The translations under genes and the position numbers were made by a program. The notes beneath the pieces were generated by a model. The model made no database searches. It was not told where the DNA came from and saw only the letters and a list, made by a program, of their open reading frames with translations. Shown in pieces: positions 44,001 to 51,715 of a stretch of 64,000 nucleotides of DNA. This DNA comes from Anthonomus grandis grandis (Eukaryota > Arthropoda > Insecta > Coleoptera > Curculionidae): NCBI RefSeq assembly GCF_022605725.1, contig NC_065546.1, positions 42,094,227-42,158,226 of the forward strand. The letters run 5' to 3'. Numbering within the stretch: the first letter of the stretch is position 1; each line of letters starts with the position of its first letter.

Positions 44001-46272
44001 TGCAACAGTAGAATGAGTATAGGAACCCATGTCCGGAAATGTATCACTACGGCCCTAAGACGCGTTTAAATTTAGAAAAAATATTAATTACCTAAATAGG
44101 ATCTGATACATTTATTTTACCTTTTGTATATGATACCATCACAACAATTGTTCAAAATGTCTTCCTCCAACCTCAATACACCGATTTAAACGCCGCACAT
44201 GATTTCGGCGGACTACACTACAAATTTGATCCTCGTTTTGAAGGATTTCAAATGCTGCTGATATTCGTCCAATTAAGTCTAGCTTTGATTCTACTGCAGT
44301 TTCGTAGACTAAAGACTTTACCTGTCCCCACAAGAAAAAATCGAACGACGTTAAATCGGGTGACCTAGGAGGCCAAGAAACTGCTCCGCCTCTGGAAATC
44401 CAACGGTGCCCAAACCGCTGAGCCAGCACTGAGTACTTGTACAGCAAAGTGAGCCGGCGCTCCATCATGCTGAAACCACATTTGCAGTCTAACGATTAGT
44501 GGAACATTTTCAAGGAGTTCTGGGAGAACTTCCTCTAAGAAACGCAGATAAATAGGTCCTGTTAACCGTTCCGGTAGGTCCAATTAAATAATCATCAACA
44601 ATGCCTGCCCATACGTTGACAGACCAACGATTCTGATGTTTTCTTGGAAATATTGCATAAGGATTTTCTTCGTCCCAAACATGGCTATTTCTACTATTAA
44701 AAATACCGTCTCTTGTGAAAGAGGCTTCATCGGTCCACAAAACATATCGTAAAAAATGTGGTTGTGCAATGGTGTGATCCAGAAGCCATCGACAAAATTG
44801 AACTCTAGGATGATAATCGGCTGTAGTCATACCTTGAACTTTCTGGAAGTGGTAAGGATGGAGTTGTTGCTCGTGTAGTACCCGCCAGACAGAAGCGTTA
44901 CTCGTATTCATATTCTTAGCGACGTCACGTGTGCTATTTGATGGTTCATCGGCAACTCGCTGAAGCACCTCTTCTTCAAATTCGACCGTTCTTACGGTTC
45001 AAGCAACACCAGTATCATGCATCTTGGTCTTAAACATGCCTGTCTCAGCGAGACGCCGATGAACCGCAATAAACTTGTTGTATCCAGGATGCTGTCGTTC
45101 GGGATAACGTTCATGATACAAGCGCGATGCTGCTCGTGCATTGCAGTTTGTTGCTCCGTATGCCAAATGCATATCCGCCAATTCTTGATTGGTAAAGTTT
45201 TCCATTAGCAATAAATGTTTAAAAATTGTAAGCTATAAAATTTTTAAACATGACATTGAGAATTGACATTGATAAGCGTTGATTTTAAACAATTGTTGTT
45301 ATGGTATCATGTACAAAAGGTAAAAATAAATGCAGCAGATCCTATTTAGGTAATTATTGTTTTTTATAAATTTTAACGCGTCTTAGGGCCGTAGTGGCGT
45401 AGTGACGCATTTCCGGACATGGGTTCCTATACTCAAATAGATGCTTCCGTTGCACTGAACAACCCTCAGAAGTTTGATCCCATAGTTCTGAAACACCCTG
45501 TATATTAGGTATATTTTCTTCAGCTTTTCACCTTTTGCATTTTAAATAGTGTAGAATGGCTTTTTATATGGTTAAACAAATACACAAATTACAACTCATA
45601 ACTTATAAATACATAAATTAATACGTCTCGCCATAATCGAGTCACGTCATAATCTCTATTTCTCAATCACTTATGCCAACCTAACAAAACGTATTAACTG
45701 TCAACACATATGACGTTATATCTAAAGGCGCGAAATTCAAATTTTAAAATTAAATATTACAGTAGTATTTTCTAAATGTACTCTGTTGTTTTTTCTACAA
45801 TAACACATAGATTTGGAATTAATTTTAGATAGTCAACGCGACTTCTCGATGCATACAAAGTATTGGTCGTGGTCTGGACAGTGACGACGTAATAGTCAAT
45901 GGCCTCGCGCGTTTCGAACATGAACTCGCCAATAATAGAGGCACGCCATTCTTCGGTGGTGTAAAGCCGGGAATGTTAGACTTGATGATCTGGCCTTGGT
46001 GCGAAAGAGCCGAAATTCTCAAATTTTTCGGTTCAGTCAATTTGCTGAATAAGGACAAATACAAGAAACTGGTAAGTCTGATAAAGTTCTACTATTGCCT
46101 GTAAGTTTTTTTTAATATTATTTTTCGCTCAAAGATGGAATGGTCCAGAAGGATGTCTGAGGAACCCAGCGTAAAAAGAAGCATGATGGACTCCGACACA
46201 CATATTAAATATTTGCAATCTTACAGGGCCGGAAGACCAGATTACGATATGATACTTAATTCTACCAATTAA
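26027..46272 (+). CDS. GstO: Omega-class glutathione S-transferase, whole gene in five exons
   Basis: Five exons with matching phases give 245 residues, the usual length for insect omega GSTs (the class that includes pyrimidodiazepine synthase). The thioredoxin-like N-terminal domain starts after residue 19 (KLRLYSNRF). Omega enzymes use a catalytic Cys; here it is Cys29 in RFCPYAQR. KPEWF (56-60), GRIPALE (67-73, cis-Pro70) and the glutathione-binding YDSLVIADYLDE (81-92; the usual Glu before Ser is Asp) follow. The helical C-terminal domain includes GTPFFGGVKPGMLDLMIWPW and ends near SYRAGRPDYDM. It is a cytosolic glutathione-dependent thiol transferase/reductase. Introns are 14147, 2759, 2539 and 63 bases; the first three are full of transposons. 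No stop or frameshift is seen, so the gene looks functional. A poly(A) signal follows at 46648. Confidence 0.93.
26052..26765. other. Start of GST intron 1, no repeat recognised
   Basis: AT-rich, with a short ATG microsatellite near 26382-26397. No coding sequence supported. Confidence 0.4.
26790..27790 (+). mobile_element. 5'-truncated non-LTR retrotransposon (family D), GST intron 1
   Basis: The open frame 26766-27503 holds only the C-terminal part of ORF2, after the polymerase active site. It includes CQFLGLFIDESLRFDNHV, LIDSHMCYGLPFWGLCS, QQKALRYLCG and FILETATLIHK. The element ends in AATAAAG followed by TTTGAC tandem units at about 27772-27790. The same protein blocks occur in the fuller minus-strand copy at 31062-33955 in the same intron. 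The first ~8 residues of the open frame are probably flanking DNA. Confidence 0.8.
27836..28269. repeat. Foldback MITE, 434 bp, flanked by TTAA
   Basis: Arms of about 90 bases match in inverted orientation: left 27836-27928 (GGTAAAATAAAAATCCTGCAG, further on GTTATTCAAAACTCGGGACA, ACACAGTGGTGTCC) and right 28177-28269. Both ends are bounded by TTAA (27832-27835 and 28270-28273). It has no coding capacity. TTAA duplications fit piggyBac-type mobilisation; a Harbinger origin using TTA/TAA is also possible. Confidence 0.8.
28275..28990 (-). pseudogene. Non-LTR retrotransposon 3' remnant
   Basis: Two minus frames (28989-28786 and 28807-28622) read as the end of a reverse transcriptase ORF: VYGYLGWGS, KLKSIQKWFFKIIFGR, LEILKYIKKN and TRQNNLAYPTMTRKTHGQRS. 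The 3' end with AATAAACATTATTATCATT directly abuts the MITE. Family membership is unclear. Confidence 0.65.
29200..29830 (+). pseudogene. Non-LTR retrotransposon remnant with internal deletion
   Basis: Frame 29306-29596 has MSLNVNKFGFMIFSRKR and LRHVDLVKDLEFV followed directly by VIWSPNYQININRIE. The block normally between LGV and VWSP is missing, so there is a deletion near 29440-29455. Frame 29586-29825 continues with EYYDVCFAFKVLNG and degenerates. Opposite orientation to its neighbours on both sides. Confidence 0.65.
29940..30640 (-). pseudogene. Possible ORF1 remnant of a non-LTR element
   Basis: Two minus frames (30619-30284 and 30239-29940). The second contains KSKLMIIGGENARGYAMLVK, which resembles the first block of the SGNH-esterase-like domain in ORF1 of some insect non-LTR elements (normally G-D-S/H at the active site; here G-G-E). 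The upstream frame is polar and may include a coiled segment. It could belong to the same old insertion as 28275-28990, now interrupted by the + strand remnant. Confidence 0.4.
30641..31061. other. AT-rich intron sequence
   Basis: Nothing recognisable. Confidence 0.4.
31062..33955 (-). pseudogene. Non-LTR retrotransposon ORF2: endonuclease plus reverse transcriptase (family D)
   Basis: The most complete retrotransposon here. Reading leftward: the endonuclease C-terminal part (33850-33350) with LGLYRSPSS, LTGDINVNFLD and the catalytic-His box LSDHEAVL; the linker (33380-33066); then the polymerase 33041-32121 with KNKNSSGWDGLS, FGFRTKLGTSDA, FCDLSKAFDCVSHR and AGVPQGSVPGPILF; then FADDTTLLWHD (about 32075-32045); and the C-terminal region 31901-31380. 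Lesions seen: a frameshift near 33360, an in-frame TGA at 33066-33068, an in-frame TAA near 32122, and a frame change near 31450. All catalytic Asp residues are kept. 5'-truncated near 33955; the 3' end reads AATAAAGGTATTTTTGACTT at 31062-31085. Lies antisense in GST intron 1. Confidence 0.85.
33956..34934. other. Intron sequence, unassigned
   Basis: 34190-34400 and 34600-34760 have higher coding-like complexity but no frame I can assign; possibly a very old retroelement. The 66-codon frame at 34419 is judged chance. Confidence 0.35.
34935..35206. repeat. Solo end of a rosa-type mariner
   Basis: The segment has the same plan as the right end of the full element at 36470-38545: ACGCCAGTGGC, then an internal ACCACCCTGTA at about 35074-35084, then the terminal GGACCACCCTG|TA at 35206. 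No left partner was found. Confidence 0.6.
35207..35989. other. Intron sequence, unassigned
   Basis: A less AT-rich patch at about 35540-35660 has no recognisable frame. Otherwise AT-rich. Confidence 0.35.
35990..36469 (-). pseudogene. 3' end of a non-LTR element, split by a mariner
   Basis: Reverse strand ends in AATAAACTTATTATTATTAGG, a typical non-LTR 3' end. Reading into it from the mariner site, the frame LFKVQLNE continues the one in 38546-38750 (see that entry), then decays. Confidence 0.55.
36470..38545 (-). mobile_element. Rosa-type mariner, 2076 bp, TA target, very long inverted repeats
   Basis: Starts CAGGGTGGTCCGGTTTCGAT and ends with its reverse complement; TA on both sides (36468-36469, 38546-38547). 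Arms extend to about 36885 on the left and start near 38185 on the right, roughly 360-415 bases with small gaps. Inside each arm, about 109 bases from the tip, the tip motif recurs as TACAGGGTGTCAAAATTC. The transposase is on the minus strand. The element is inserted in an older retroelement in GST intron 1. Confidence 0.9.
36949..38052 (-). pseudogene. Rosa-type mariner transposase (frameshifted)
   Basis: Frame 38052-37363 (229 residues) has the DUF4817-like N-terminal helix-turn-helix (NKYADIHFCYGFCDGNAEAA...YRRRYLNRRIP), a second DNA-binding part (SSCKAAQQLQIPKSQILRTL, HAYQLQPVQ), and the first catalytic Asp in LWTDESCFTRRGG. Two frame changes between about 37365 and 37310 disturb the segment with the second Asp (QLDGA). 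Frame 37332-36949 then gives FGIGVRNWLNNNYPRRWIG and PWPPRSPDLNPLDF with the third Asp. The final Asp rather than Glu and the spacing of ~40-50 residues fit the rosa (DD41D-like) branch of Tc1/mariner. A short extra stretch before PWPP is unusual. Confidence 0.8.
38546..38750 (-). pseudogene. C-terminal region of a non-LTR ORF2, split by a mariner
   Basis: Reverse strand reads HPYTIRSKHLTGYLPN, LGKRFYLYLSPKIHSVLP, then LFEINSI, the typical end of Jockey/CR1-like ORF2. If the mariner and one TA are removed, the frame continues in phase as Y-LFKVQLNE across 36469. Confidence 0.65.
38751..40198. other. End of GST intron 1, unassigned
   Basis: AT-rich; no repeat or gene recognised. Short frames such as 39265-39462 are judged chance. 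Near 39905-39950 there is a short tandem-like duplication of the segment TAGTAACAATAGAAAA. Confidence 0.4.
40199..40307 (+). CDS. GstO: GST omega exon 2
   Basis: Acceptor TTTACAG ends at 40198 and donor GTAAGT starts at 40308. The exon encodes GSRQPSPPPKGKLRLYSNRF, then CPYAQRVMLVLDAKKI, including catalytic Cys29 and the first beta-alpha-beta of the glutathione site. It is too short to appear as a long open frame, but its match to the omega class is unmistakable. Confidence 0.93.
40574..40646 (+). tRNA. tRNA-Phe (anticodon GAA)
   Basis: 73-base cloverleaf. Acceptor GCCGAAA pairs with TTTCGGC; box A is TAGCTCAGTTGGGAGAGC; anticodon stem-loop TTAGACTGAAGATCTAA has anticodon GAA; box B is GGTTCGATCCC. 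A T run starts at 40651 as Pol III terminator. All stems pair, so it should be functional. It lies in the sense orientation inside intron 2 of the GST gene, 266 bases after exon 2. Confidence 0.98.
40651..40655 (+). terminator. Pol III terminator of tRNA-Phe
   Basis: Run of T four bases after the tRNA 3' end. Confidence 0.7.
41119..42165 (-). pseudogene. Tc1 transposase (few lesions)
   Basis: Reading leftward from about 42165: a paired-like helix-turn-helix region with GINLSEQIKKLIIEKHNTG, QVTIVRELDLHKSVICKQI and SKPGRPKKTA, containing one in-frame stop near 42014 and another near 41870. Then KRLRFAKEYL, a palindrome-linked frame break (41716-41743), and the catalytic domain. First Asp is in VLWSDESKFNLFGSD; second Asp in QHDNDAKHTS (about 41430-41405); Glu in SPDLNPIENLWERL, matching DD34E. 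The frame is open from about 41715 to the stop at 41119. No clear ATG remains at the expected start. Cut-and-paste transposase at TA sites. Confidence 0.85.
41716..41743. repeat. 28-base palindrome inside the Tc1 transposase
   Basis: AATACTTACCTA, TAAT, TAGGTAAGTATT: perfect 12-base arms with a 4-base centre, placed exactly at a frame break of the transposase. Confidence 0.85.
42418..43066. other. End of GST intron 2, unassigned
   Basis: Contains a short inverted repeat, ACAGAATAGCCCCGAATTCGGGGTTATTCTGT at 42496-42527 (arms ACAGAATA.CCCCGAA), a near-perfect palindrome around GAATTC. Otherwise nothing recognised. Confidence 0.5.
43067..43289 (+). CDS. GstO: GST omega exon 3
   Basis: Acceptor ATTTTAG ends at 43066; donor GTAAGT starts at 43290. 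It encodes residues 45-119: YDVVNIKLYSKPEWFYD, the cis-Pro loop GRIPALE, YDSLVIADYLDEKY, and the start of the helical domain (LQKAKDKLLIEEFSR). It begins in phase 2 and ends in phase 0. Confidence 0.95.
43290..43952. other. Start of GST intron 3, unassigned
   Basis: AT-rich, no gene or repeat recognised. Confidence 0.4.
43955..45500 (-). mobile_element. Rosa-type mariner, 1546 bp, TA target
   Basis: Starts CAGGGTGTTTCAGAACTATG, ends with its reverse complement, TA on both sides (43953-43954, 45501-45502). Inverted arms run about 210 bases (43955-44165 and about 45290-45500) with a few differences. It carries one minus-strand transposase. Related to, but clearly different from, the element at 36470-38545. 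Located in GST intron 3. Confidence 0.9.
44139..45211 (-). pseudogene. Rosa-type mariner transposase (several frameshifts)
   Basis: Order of blocks: FTNQELADMHLAYGATNCNA and YHERYPERQHPGYNKF (DUF4817-type N-terminus, 45211-44999); SNSTRDVAKNMNTSNASVWR, HPYHFQKVQGM and the first catalytic Asp in LWTDEASFTRDG with SVNVWAGIVDD (44968-44590); then RLTGPIYLRFLEEVLPELL and the second Asp in WFQHDGAPAHF (44583-44440); then PPRSPDL with the third Asp and a C-terminus ending VGGRHFEQLL, close to the end of its relative at 36949 (44370-44139). Frame changes occur near 44990, 44590, 44440 and 44380, and the block before PPRSPDL is scrambled. Not functional. Confidence 0.8.
45829..46071 (+). CDS. GstO: GST omega exon 4
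   Basis: Acceptor AATTTTAG ends at 45828; donor GTAAGT starts at 46072. It encodes 81 residues (120-200) with FEHELANNRGTPFFGG, PGMLDLMIWPWCERAEILK and LLNKDKYKKL, the core helices of the omega C-terminal domain. Both ends are in phase 0. An alternative AG at 45810 would add two stop-containing codons and is rejected. Confidence 0.93.
46135..46272 (+). CDS. GstO: GST omega exon 5
   Basis: After a 63-base intron with acceptor CTCAAAG, the exon encodes MEWSRRMSEEPSVKRSMM, then DTHIKYLQSYRAGRPDYDMI and a short end before TAA at 46270-46272. The EW..RM..DP.VK pattern and the C-terminal GRPDYD are typical of insect omega GSTs. Confidence 0.93.
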   Translation: MEWSRRMSEEPSVKRSMMDSDTHIKYLQSYRAGRPDYDMILNSTN

Positions 46273-46799
46273 AACGTAATAATAATAATATATCATAATA
46301 TGCACTATGAGCACAAAATTACATGAAATATGTGTTTTTTTTTGGTAAAACATATGTTGGTACAATTGTTCATAATATATTTATCATCGTTGGTGTTTAT
46401 TTATCACAAAGTGATAACGAATAATGCAAGCTTACCCATAAGCATTTTTTAGATATAAGTTCTGAATTAAAACGATTAAACATTACTAACTACTAGGTAG
46501 ACAAAATGAAATCTATATTAATGTTAAAGCTATAATATTATTATTTGAAGTTATTGTCTAGACTGGCAGTTGAGTTGAGGGCAATCGATGTTTAAGATAT
46601 AACGTTAAAGGCATTTATGTTGGTTATAAATATTTTTGAGATTATTTAATAAAGTATTTCAGTTTGTACGAATGTTTTATTGTATTTCTTTTACACAAAA
46701 TCAATATTCATATTAGAGGAATGTATCGCACCTAAATAGAAGGTAACGTTTAAAATAGACACAAAATGTTAAATAATTAAAAATATTTGTGTTACGAAG
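46273..46799. other. GST 3' UTR and downstream spacer
   Basis: Holds the 3' UTR to about 46670 and a short AT-rich spacer. Confidence 0.5.
46648..46653 (+). promoter_or_regulatory. GstO: Poly(A) signal of the GST gene
   Basis: AATAAA 376 bases after the stop codon, in a suitable AT-rich context. The 3' UTR also has a (TAA)n microsatellite near 46278-46292. Confidence 0.6.
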
Positions 46800-48885
46800 T
46801 ATTGGGTAGGATCAAAAAGTAATAGTACTGAATTAATTTAAATTGTTTTATTAGACTATTGGTAGGAATCCTTATGAATCTTCGAAATAGCATCCTTGTA
46901 CTTCGACAAAATGCATATAACGCAGTAGCGGTTCGTCCTGGGCCAGAGAGCCATGACACAGGTCGTAAAATGTATTAATCATGATATTTAAATTTGGAAA
47001 TATTTTTAAAATTTACTTTCATTTCAATAATAACTACAATACCTACCTGAAACCAAACAACTGAAAAATGGAATCTTAAATCGAACTCATTAATAGTGAT
47101 TTTAAGCAACAGCATATTTTAGATTATATATAATCTCTTGCACATGATCCTGCGAAATGTCCTTATCTTAAACTTAGTGTCTTGGGACCAACTTTCTTTG
47201 GTTTGTTGGACTCTGAAGCAAATAGATTTTTTTTGGTTCGGTTGGCTGAGAAAAGATTTAATGTTTAAGTTTGTCTTTCGATAGAAACAGAAGTACAACT
47301 TCTAGAATGTAGCTTTAAATGAGATCTGTGGCTGTATTGATGTGCAGTATCAGCACGTATGAGGAACAGAAGTGTTGTTAAGTTATTTGATTTGTATGTA
47401 GTTCCTAAATTGAGGTATGCAATTAAGCTTAGATTGTTGGAAATATATGGGTTCCAGTTTCCAGACGTTCGCGGTGGAGATTTTTCAGTTCGCAAATTAA
47501 TTGTCTATGATGAAGATTTGACTGTTGAACAAATTCAACATGTCTGTAATATAGTGTCTACATTAAGATTACAAATAATTATATATTAAGCAAAAGTATT
47601 ACCCTGTTTCTCCTTATATACAAAAAATTATCAATTAATAGTTAGATAAAATGCTTCAGGATGGTATTGCTTAGCTTTCAAAGTCAGCTTGGTCATCTTC
47701 AGTATTGCATGTTTCAAACTAAAATTCAAACCAAATGGTGAACAAAGAATTTGAGTTAATTTTAGGAAGTAAAAGAAAGTATATATACCATATATCTCTA
47801 CAACTTTGGATAAACTTGGTGGTGCGCGATACACGTCATGTTCGGATTTTAAGAACGCTTGTTGACAAGTGGACAAATTGGCAATGTCTTGTTGGTTGGA
47901 AGAAAAGAGTAAACTATATACGGCTTTTACTCTTATTGGTATTCCTGAATTTACTTGTTTACCTTTTGGACTTCATATATATTTTTGGATCAGATTTAGA
48001 CTAAGTGCTTGGTTACTTTGAAAATGTAGTACTTCTGATCTTTAGTCACATATTCAGGTTTTAGGTAAGATTTTTAATCAGTTTTATATCTGAATTAAAA
48101 TATTTGGGTTATATAATAAATAAACAAGGTATATCTGTTGATCCAGCTAAGTTAGAATTACTAGTTACTAGAATTGCAACTCCAAAAGGTGTTCGGGATA
48201 TTAAACCAATTATTGGAATGGCTAGCTATTATTAAACACTGATTCCTTCTTTTGCCTCAATTATTGCTTCCCTCATTAATCTTCTTCGTAAAAAAAAATA
48301 AATTTAACTGGAATAAGAGTTGTGGACAAGCTTTATATCTGCTCTAATTCTAGATTGCCCAAATTTGTATGAGTAACTTATTTTGCAAATTCTTCCTCTT
48401 ATATGAAAACAGTTGCGTTTATGTTTAACACCAAGCAAGATGACGTCTCTCAACTGATCGATCTTCAGAATGTTTATTGTCTGTTTATGTGAAAAAATTG
48501 TATTTAAAAAAAAATAATTGATGTATCTCTTGTGTAGTGTTTCTATTTATTGTGGGATTACCACTGATTGGTAAATGCCTCAGAAAGCTGGGATTAAACC
48601 TTCGAAACGTGGCGTTAAACTGATAGTGTTTCATTCCTACTCCTAAGCTTCAACGAACCCTAACGGGTTACGTTACAAAGAAAATAGTCAAGTTTTTTTA
48701 TGTTAAAAATATTGGCCGGTTAGGATCAATAAATAATACTTAGTACTAAATTAATTTTAATTATTTTATTGGTATAAATTCCTTACTAGTATTTGAAATA
48801 GCATCCTTGTGCTTCGACATAATGCGCATAACTCGATTATCGCTGTTCCTCCGCCTCTTGAAAGCTTACTTCCCGGGATCTTCTC
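46800..48885 (+). mobile_element. Decayed Ty3/gypsy element with LTR remnants
   Basis: Two similar ~150 base segments in direct orientation, about 46800-46950 and 48712-48850, share AATAGCATCCTTGT.CTTCGAC and flanking blocks. They enclose a reverse transcriptase relic, so they are probably LTR remnants. Identity is only moderate, so this is an old insertion, and its outer ends are uncertain. Confidence 0.6.
47610..48340 (+). pseudogene. Gypsy reverse transcriptase relic
   Basis: In shifting frames one reads TTLDKLGGARYTSCSDFKNA (about 47800-47860), YTAFTLIGIPEFTCLPFGL (about 47917-47975), the remains of the Y/L-D-D strand (VYFENVVLLIFS near 48012-48045), and LKYLGYIINKQGISVDPAKL with TPKGVRDIKPIIGMASYY (about 48093-48233). 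These match the order in Ty3/gypsy polymerases. The DD catalytic pair has been lost. The frame at 47359-47589 just upstream is not recognisable. Confidence 0.7.
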
Positions 48886-49557
48886 CAGAGATGGACGTCT
48901 TCTACGCCTGTACTGGTTTCCCTTAAGCTTTCGCTTTAGAAAATAAAGTCTGTCGGTGTCAGGTCTAGACTGCAGGTGGTGCTCGAGATGTTTTTCCATC
49001 TTGGAACGCCATACTTGTTAACAGAAAATCGACATGCATATTCTCACCGTAGTCCCAAATATCGCCTCTAAAGAAAATAGGCCCCGCAAGCGACTGGAAA
49101 AGTATTGGGTTCTTCTGGTTCTGTAGGCTCCTCCACTACTCATGTATACTGATATAATTTTTTGTTGAACTGAAATAACTATATAAGATCTTCAATAAAT
49201 AATAGGTCCAAATGCGCCTAATAAGGAAACCTATTCCTATTTGAATAATCGTAGAACATTTATATACTGAATAATAATAGTTTTAAGCTCTACTAGACTA
49301 GCCTATGTTAAAACTGTGAATTTGTGCTTGCTAAATGTGAAATTATAAATATATTACAGAAATTTTTTTAGAATTGTGAAGACGTTTTGTGAATTTAAAT
49401 CGTCAAGAATATTTAGTTCTCCTTCACTGGTAAAATTAGTGTAAGCACAGCATAATTTTTTTCCCTCAAACTCATCCTGAAAAATTCCTTTATTCCAAGC
49501 ACTTGAACTAATTAAATTATGCTATGAAGCCCTTAACGCTGATGAAGGATCGATTAA
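48886..49557. other. Unassigned spacer
   Basis: No gene or repeat recognised; the 77-codon minus frame near 48766-48999 overlaps the LTR remnant and is judged chance. Confidence 0.4.
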
Positions 49558-49758
49558 AGCGGGGTTTCCACATGCAGGGATTACTGGCGCCAGTATTCAC
49601 CAGTTTACTGGCGCCACAATTAACTGGCACCATTGAGCGTTTCCACAGGTTTGTTTAAAATTCTAAACTGGCATGTCATTTATGTCATCAAAATGGCGAC
49701 AGCAGCAATTCTTCGTGCTAGTATCAATGTTGTGTTGTAAATTTTGTGTTCAGAAATG

Positions 49759-50184
49759 CGGAGGCAATTGAAAGAAAAGAAAAAACGTAAACATAGGTAT
49801 TGGATCCGTGATTGGATTTCACGAAGAAATACGCTAGGAGCATCGCATAGGTTAATGCGTGAATTAGCAGATGAAGACCAAGAATCATATCGTAATCACC
49901 TAAGAATAACAGAACAGTTTAACTTTTTGTTGAATCTCATAGCCAACAAAATACAAAATTCAAACACTCATATGAGAGACGCTATTCCAGCTCGTCTCAA
50001 ATTACAAGTAACACTACGATTCCTGGCTACGGGAGATTCTTTTGCCTCTCTACAATATATGTACATGATACCAAAATGCACAATATCAAAATTTATATGT
50101 GATGTTTTGGATGCTATTTATACTGTTCTAAAGGAATACATCAATACATCAACATTATTTATTTCTAATTTTATAACTAGGTAG
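49759..50184 (+). pseudogene. H3 Harbinger transposase, N-terminal exon
   Basis: Open frame from the ATG at 49744 (or 49759) with a basic start (RQLKEKKKRKHRYWIRDWI), then FLLNLIANKIQ, MRDAIPARLKLQVTLRFLATGDSF and ISKFICDVLDAIYTVLKEYI. Unlike H1, H2 and H4 there is no intron at the R-(Y/F)LATG junction: the two halves are fused here. The ancestral donor further downstream is no longer clear. A GTAGGT at 50180 gives the wrong phase for the next exon. Confidence 0.8.
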
Positions 50185-50207
50185 GTGCTACTAACATAAG
50201 AATCAAA

Positions 50208-50830
50208 AATTAATAACAAAAATGTATTTAGGTATTGTTCCAAGCTTGGCTTAATAAATCAGCGGTTTCATGTTCAGTGGTGAAATTTTCCATTTGTGAT
50301 CTCAATATAGTACTAGTTTGGATATGTGTTTGTTCCTGAAAGTTAACACTTGCTGAATCCGAACTGGAACCTGTTGGTTAAGGGTATGGTGGTATTACGG
50401 GTGATTGATTCTCCTGATACGTAAACGTGTGTGTGGAAAACGAAGCATACAGTCCTAACCTTTTTTGTACCAAATATTTCATTATATCTTCTTGACTTTG
50501 TAAGGCATCATTTATAGTGAAAGACGTTTCAAATGTGCAGCAACAGTATTTCCAAATGCTTCAAACTCATCATCGGCATTTTCGTGTAAATGTTCAGCTT
50601 TGTTTGGAATGTCTTGGAGAGTAGTAACCGCCGCTATGATAGAATCACTTTTTGCTTTTTTAGAAGGTAGCGAAGGTGCGGATTTGTTCCTCGTTTTTGC
50701 TATCTTTGCAAAAGACGCTGAAGGTACCTGAAACGAGCTTTCAGTTGTTTCTTCCACAATTCGCTGTGGTCCGAATCAGCAGTATCATCACCATCTTTTT
50801 TCTCATCTTGGGTGTTCTGTGATTCTTGGG
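50208..50830 (-). pseudogene. H3 MADF-BESS protein, 3' exon
   Basis: Leftward from an acceptor near 50835 (TTTATTCCAG) one reads QDEKKDGDDTADSD, a frame change, then SSFQVPSASFAKIAKTRNK and the BESS-like block DDEFEAFGNTVAAHLKRLSL (near 50565-50515). After another frame change come ALQSQEDIMKYLVQKR and a Ser/Gln/Thr-rich tail. The first exon with the main MADF domain is missing because the right part of H3 is lost. It lies antisense within the transposase intron, the same arrangement as in the other Harbinger copies. Confidence 0.7.
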
Positions 50831-50997
50831 ATTCCTGGAATAAAGAAAACATATGTATGCTATAATTTTTTATACCTTAATGGTTTCTTTCTTCACAGTA
50901 ATAACATAAATATCTACTTTTACTTAGTGACTATGAACATTTGGGTATCTAAAAACTTTCGAATTAAAATATGTTTTCCAAGAAAAATCAACCATAT

Positions 50998-51251
50998 TGT
51001 GACGACAGGCCACCTCTTTGAGAGACCACCCTGTACGAGCTAGACATCCGAAGCGCGCGTGGGCTGGGAAACAACGACTCAGCATAATGTGTTATTGAAA
51101 TTGCATAGCTAATAAAATGTACTAATAATTAGTTGTCACGTAGACACCAGAATTATAACATCTAGGCAACTCAATATACCATCTATTCATTAAAGCCCAA
51201 CACAGTAATATTAATTAAGCTACAACCCCCAAAGAAAGTACTGGTGTCACA
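50998..51251 (+). repeat. 5' LTR
   Basis: Starts TGTGACGACAGG, ends GGTGTCACA. It carries ACCACCCTGTACGAGC and an AATAAAA signal near 51111. A primer-binding site was not established: the first TGG after the LTR is at about 51257 (TGGAGGCGCC). Confidence 0.9.
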
Positions 51252-51503
51252 ACTGATGGAGGCGCCGCGTAATCCTATCGTACAGAGTAACTTTCGCGAA
51301 AACTGGTCTACATCTACAGTTAAAGTACTAGTTCGCGTGGTTGATCACTCGTAACGTAACGTCGGTCGTAGAATGTGTAGAGTACGTGTTAATGGTTAGA
51401 AAGTGTAGTGCGAGTGTAGTGAATGTTCTTGAGAAGTCACGCTAGAGCCAATAGACGCCGCTCATCACTTCTACCAGTTAGAAGTAATCAAACAGTTAAC
51501 ATG

Positions 51504-51715
51504 CCTAACAACCAAGATAATGACGAAGTAGGAGAAAATCTCAGAGGCGAAGTTTATACTTCCGTAAATCCAAAGGTATTCGCAGGAAAAGAGGGTGAGC
51601 AATTATGCAAAATTTTAATAGAGCCGCAAGAGCAAACCGTTGGTCTGAGGAGACTAAACTTCTCCAACTACCATGCTATTTGGAAGGTGCCGCTCTAGAA
51701 TGCTTTGAAACGATA
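51504..51715 (+). pseudogene. Gag fragment of the LTR element
   Basis: The Met at 51504 begins a polar leader followed by FAGKEGEQLCK, and, after a one-base frame change near 51620-51660, by LLQLPCYLEGAALECFE, the typical gypsy gag capsid-like N-terminal signature. It stops being gag-like near 51715, where the frame runs without interruption into envelope-like sequence. All downstream gag parts (zinc knuckle included) are gone. Confidence 0.7.
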
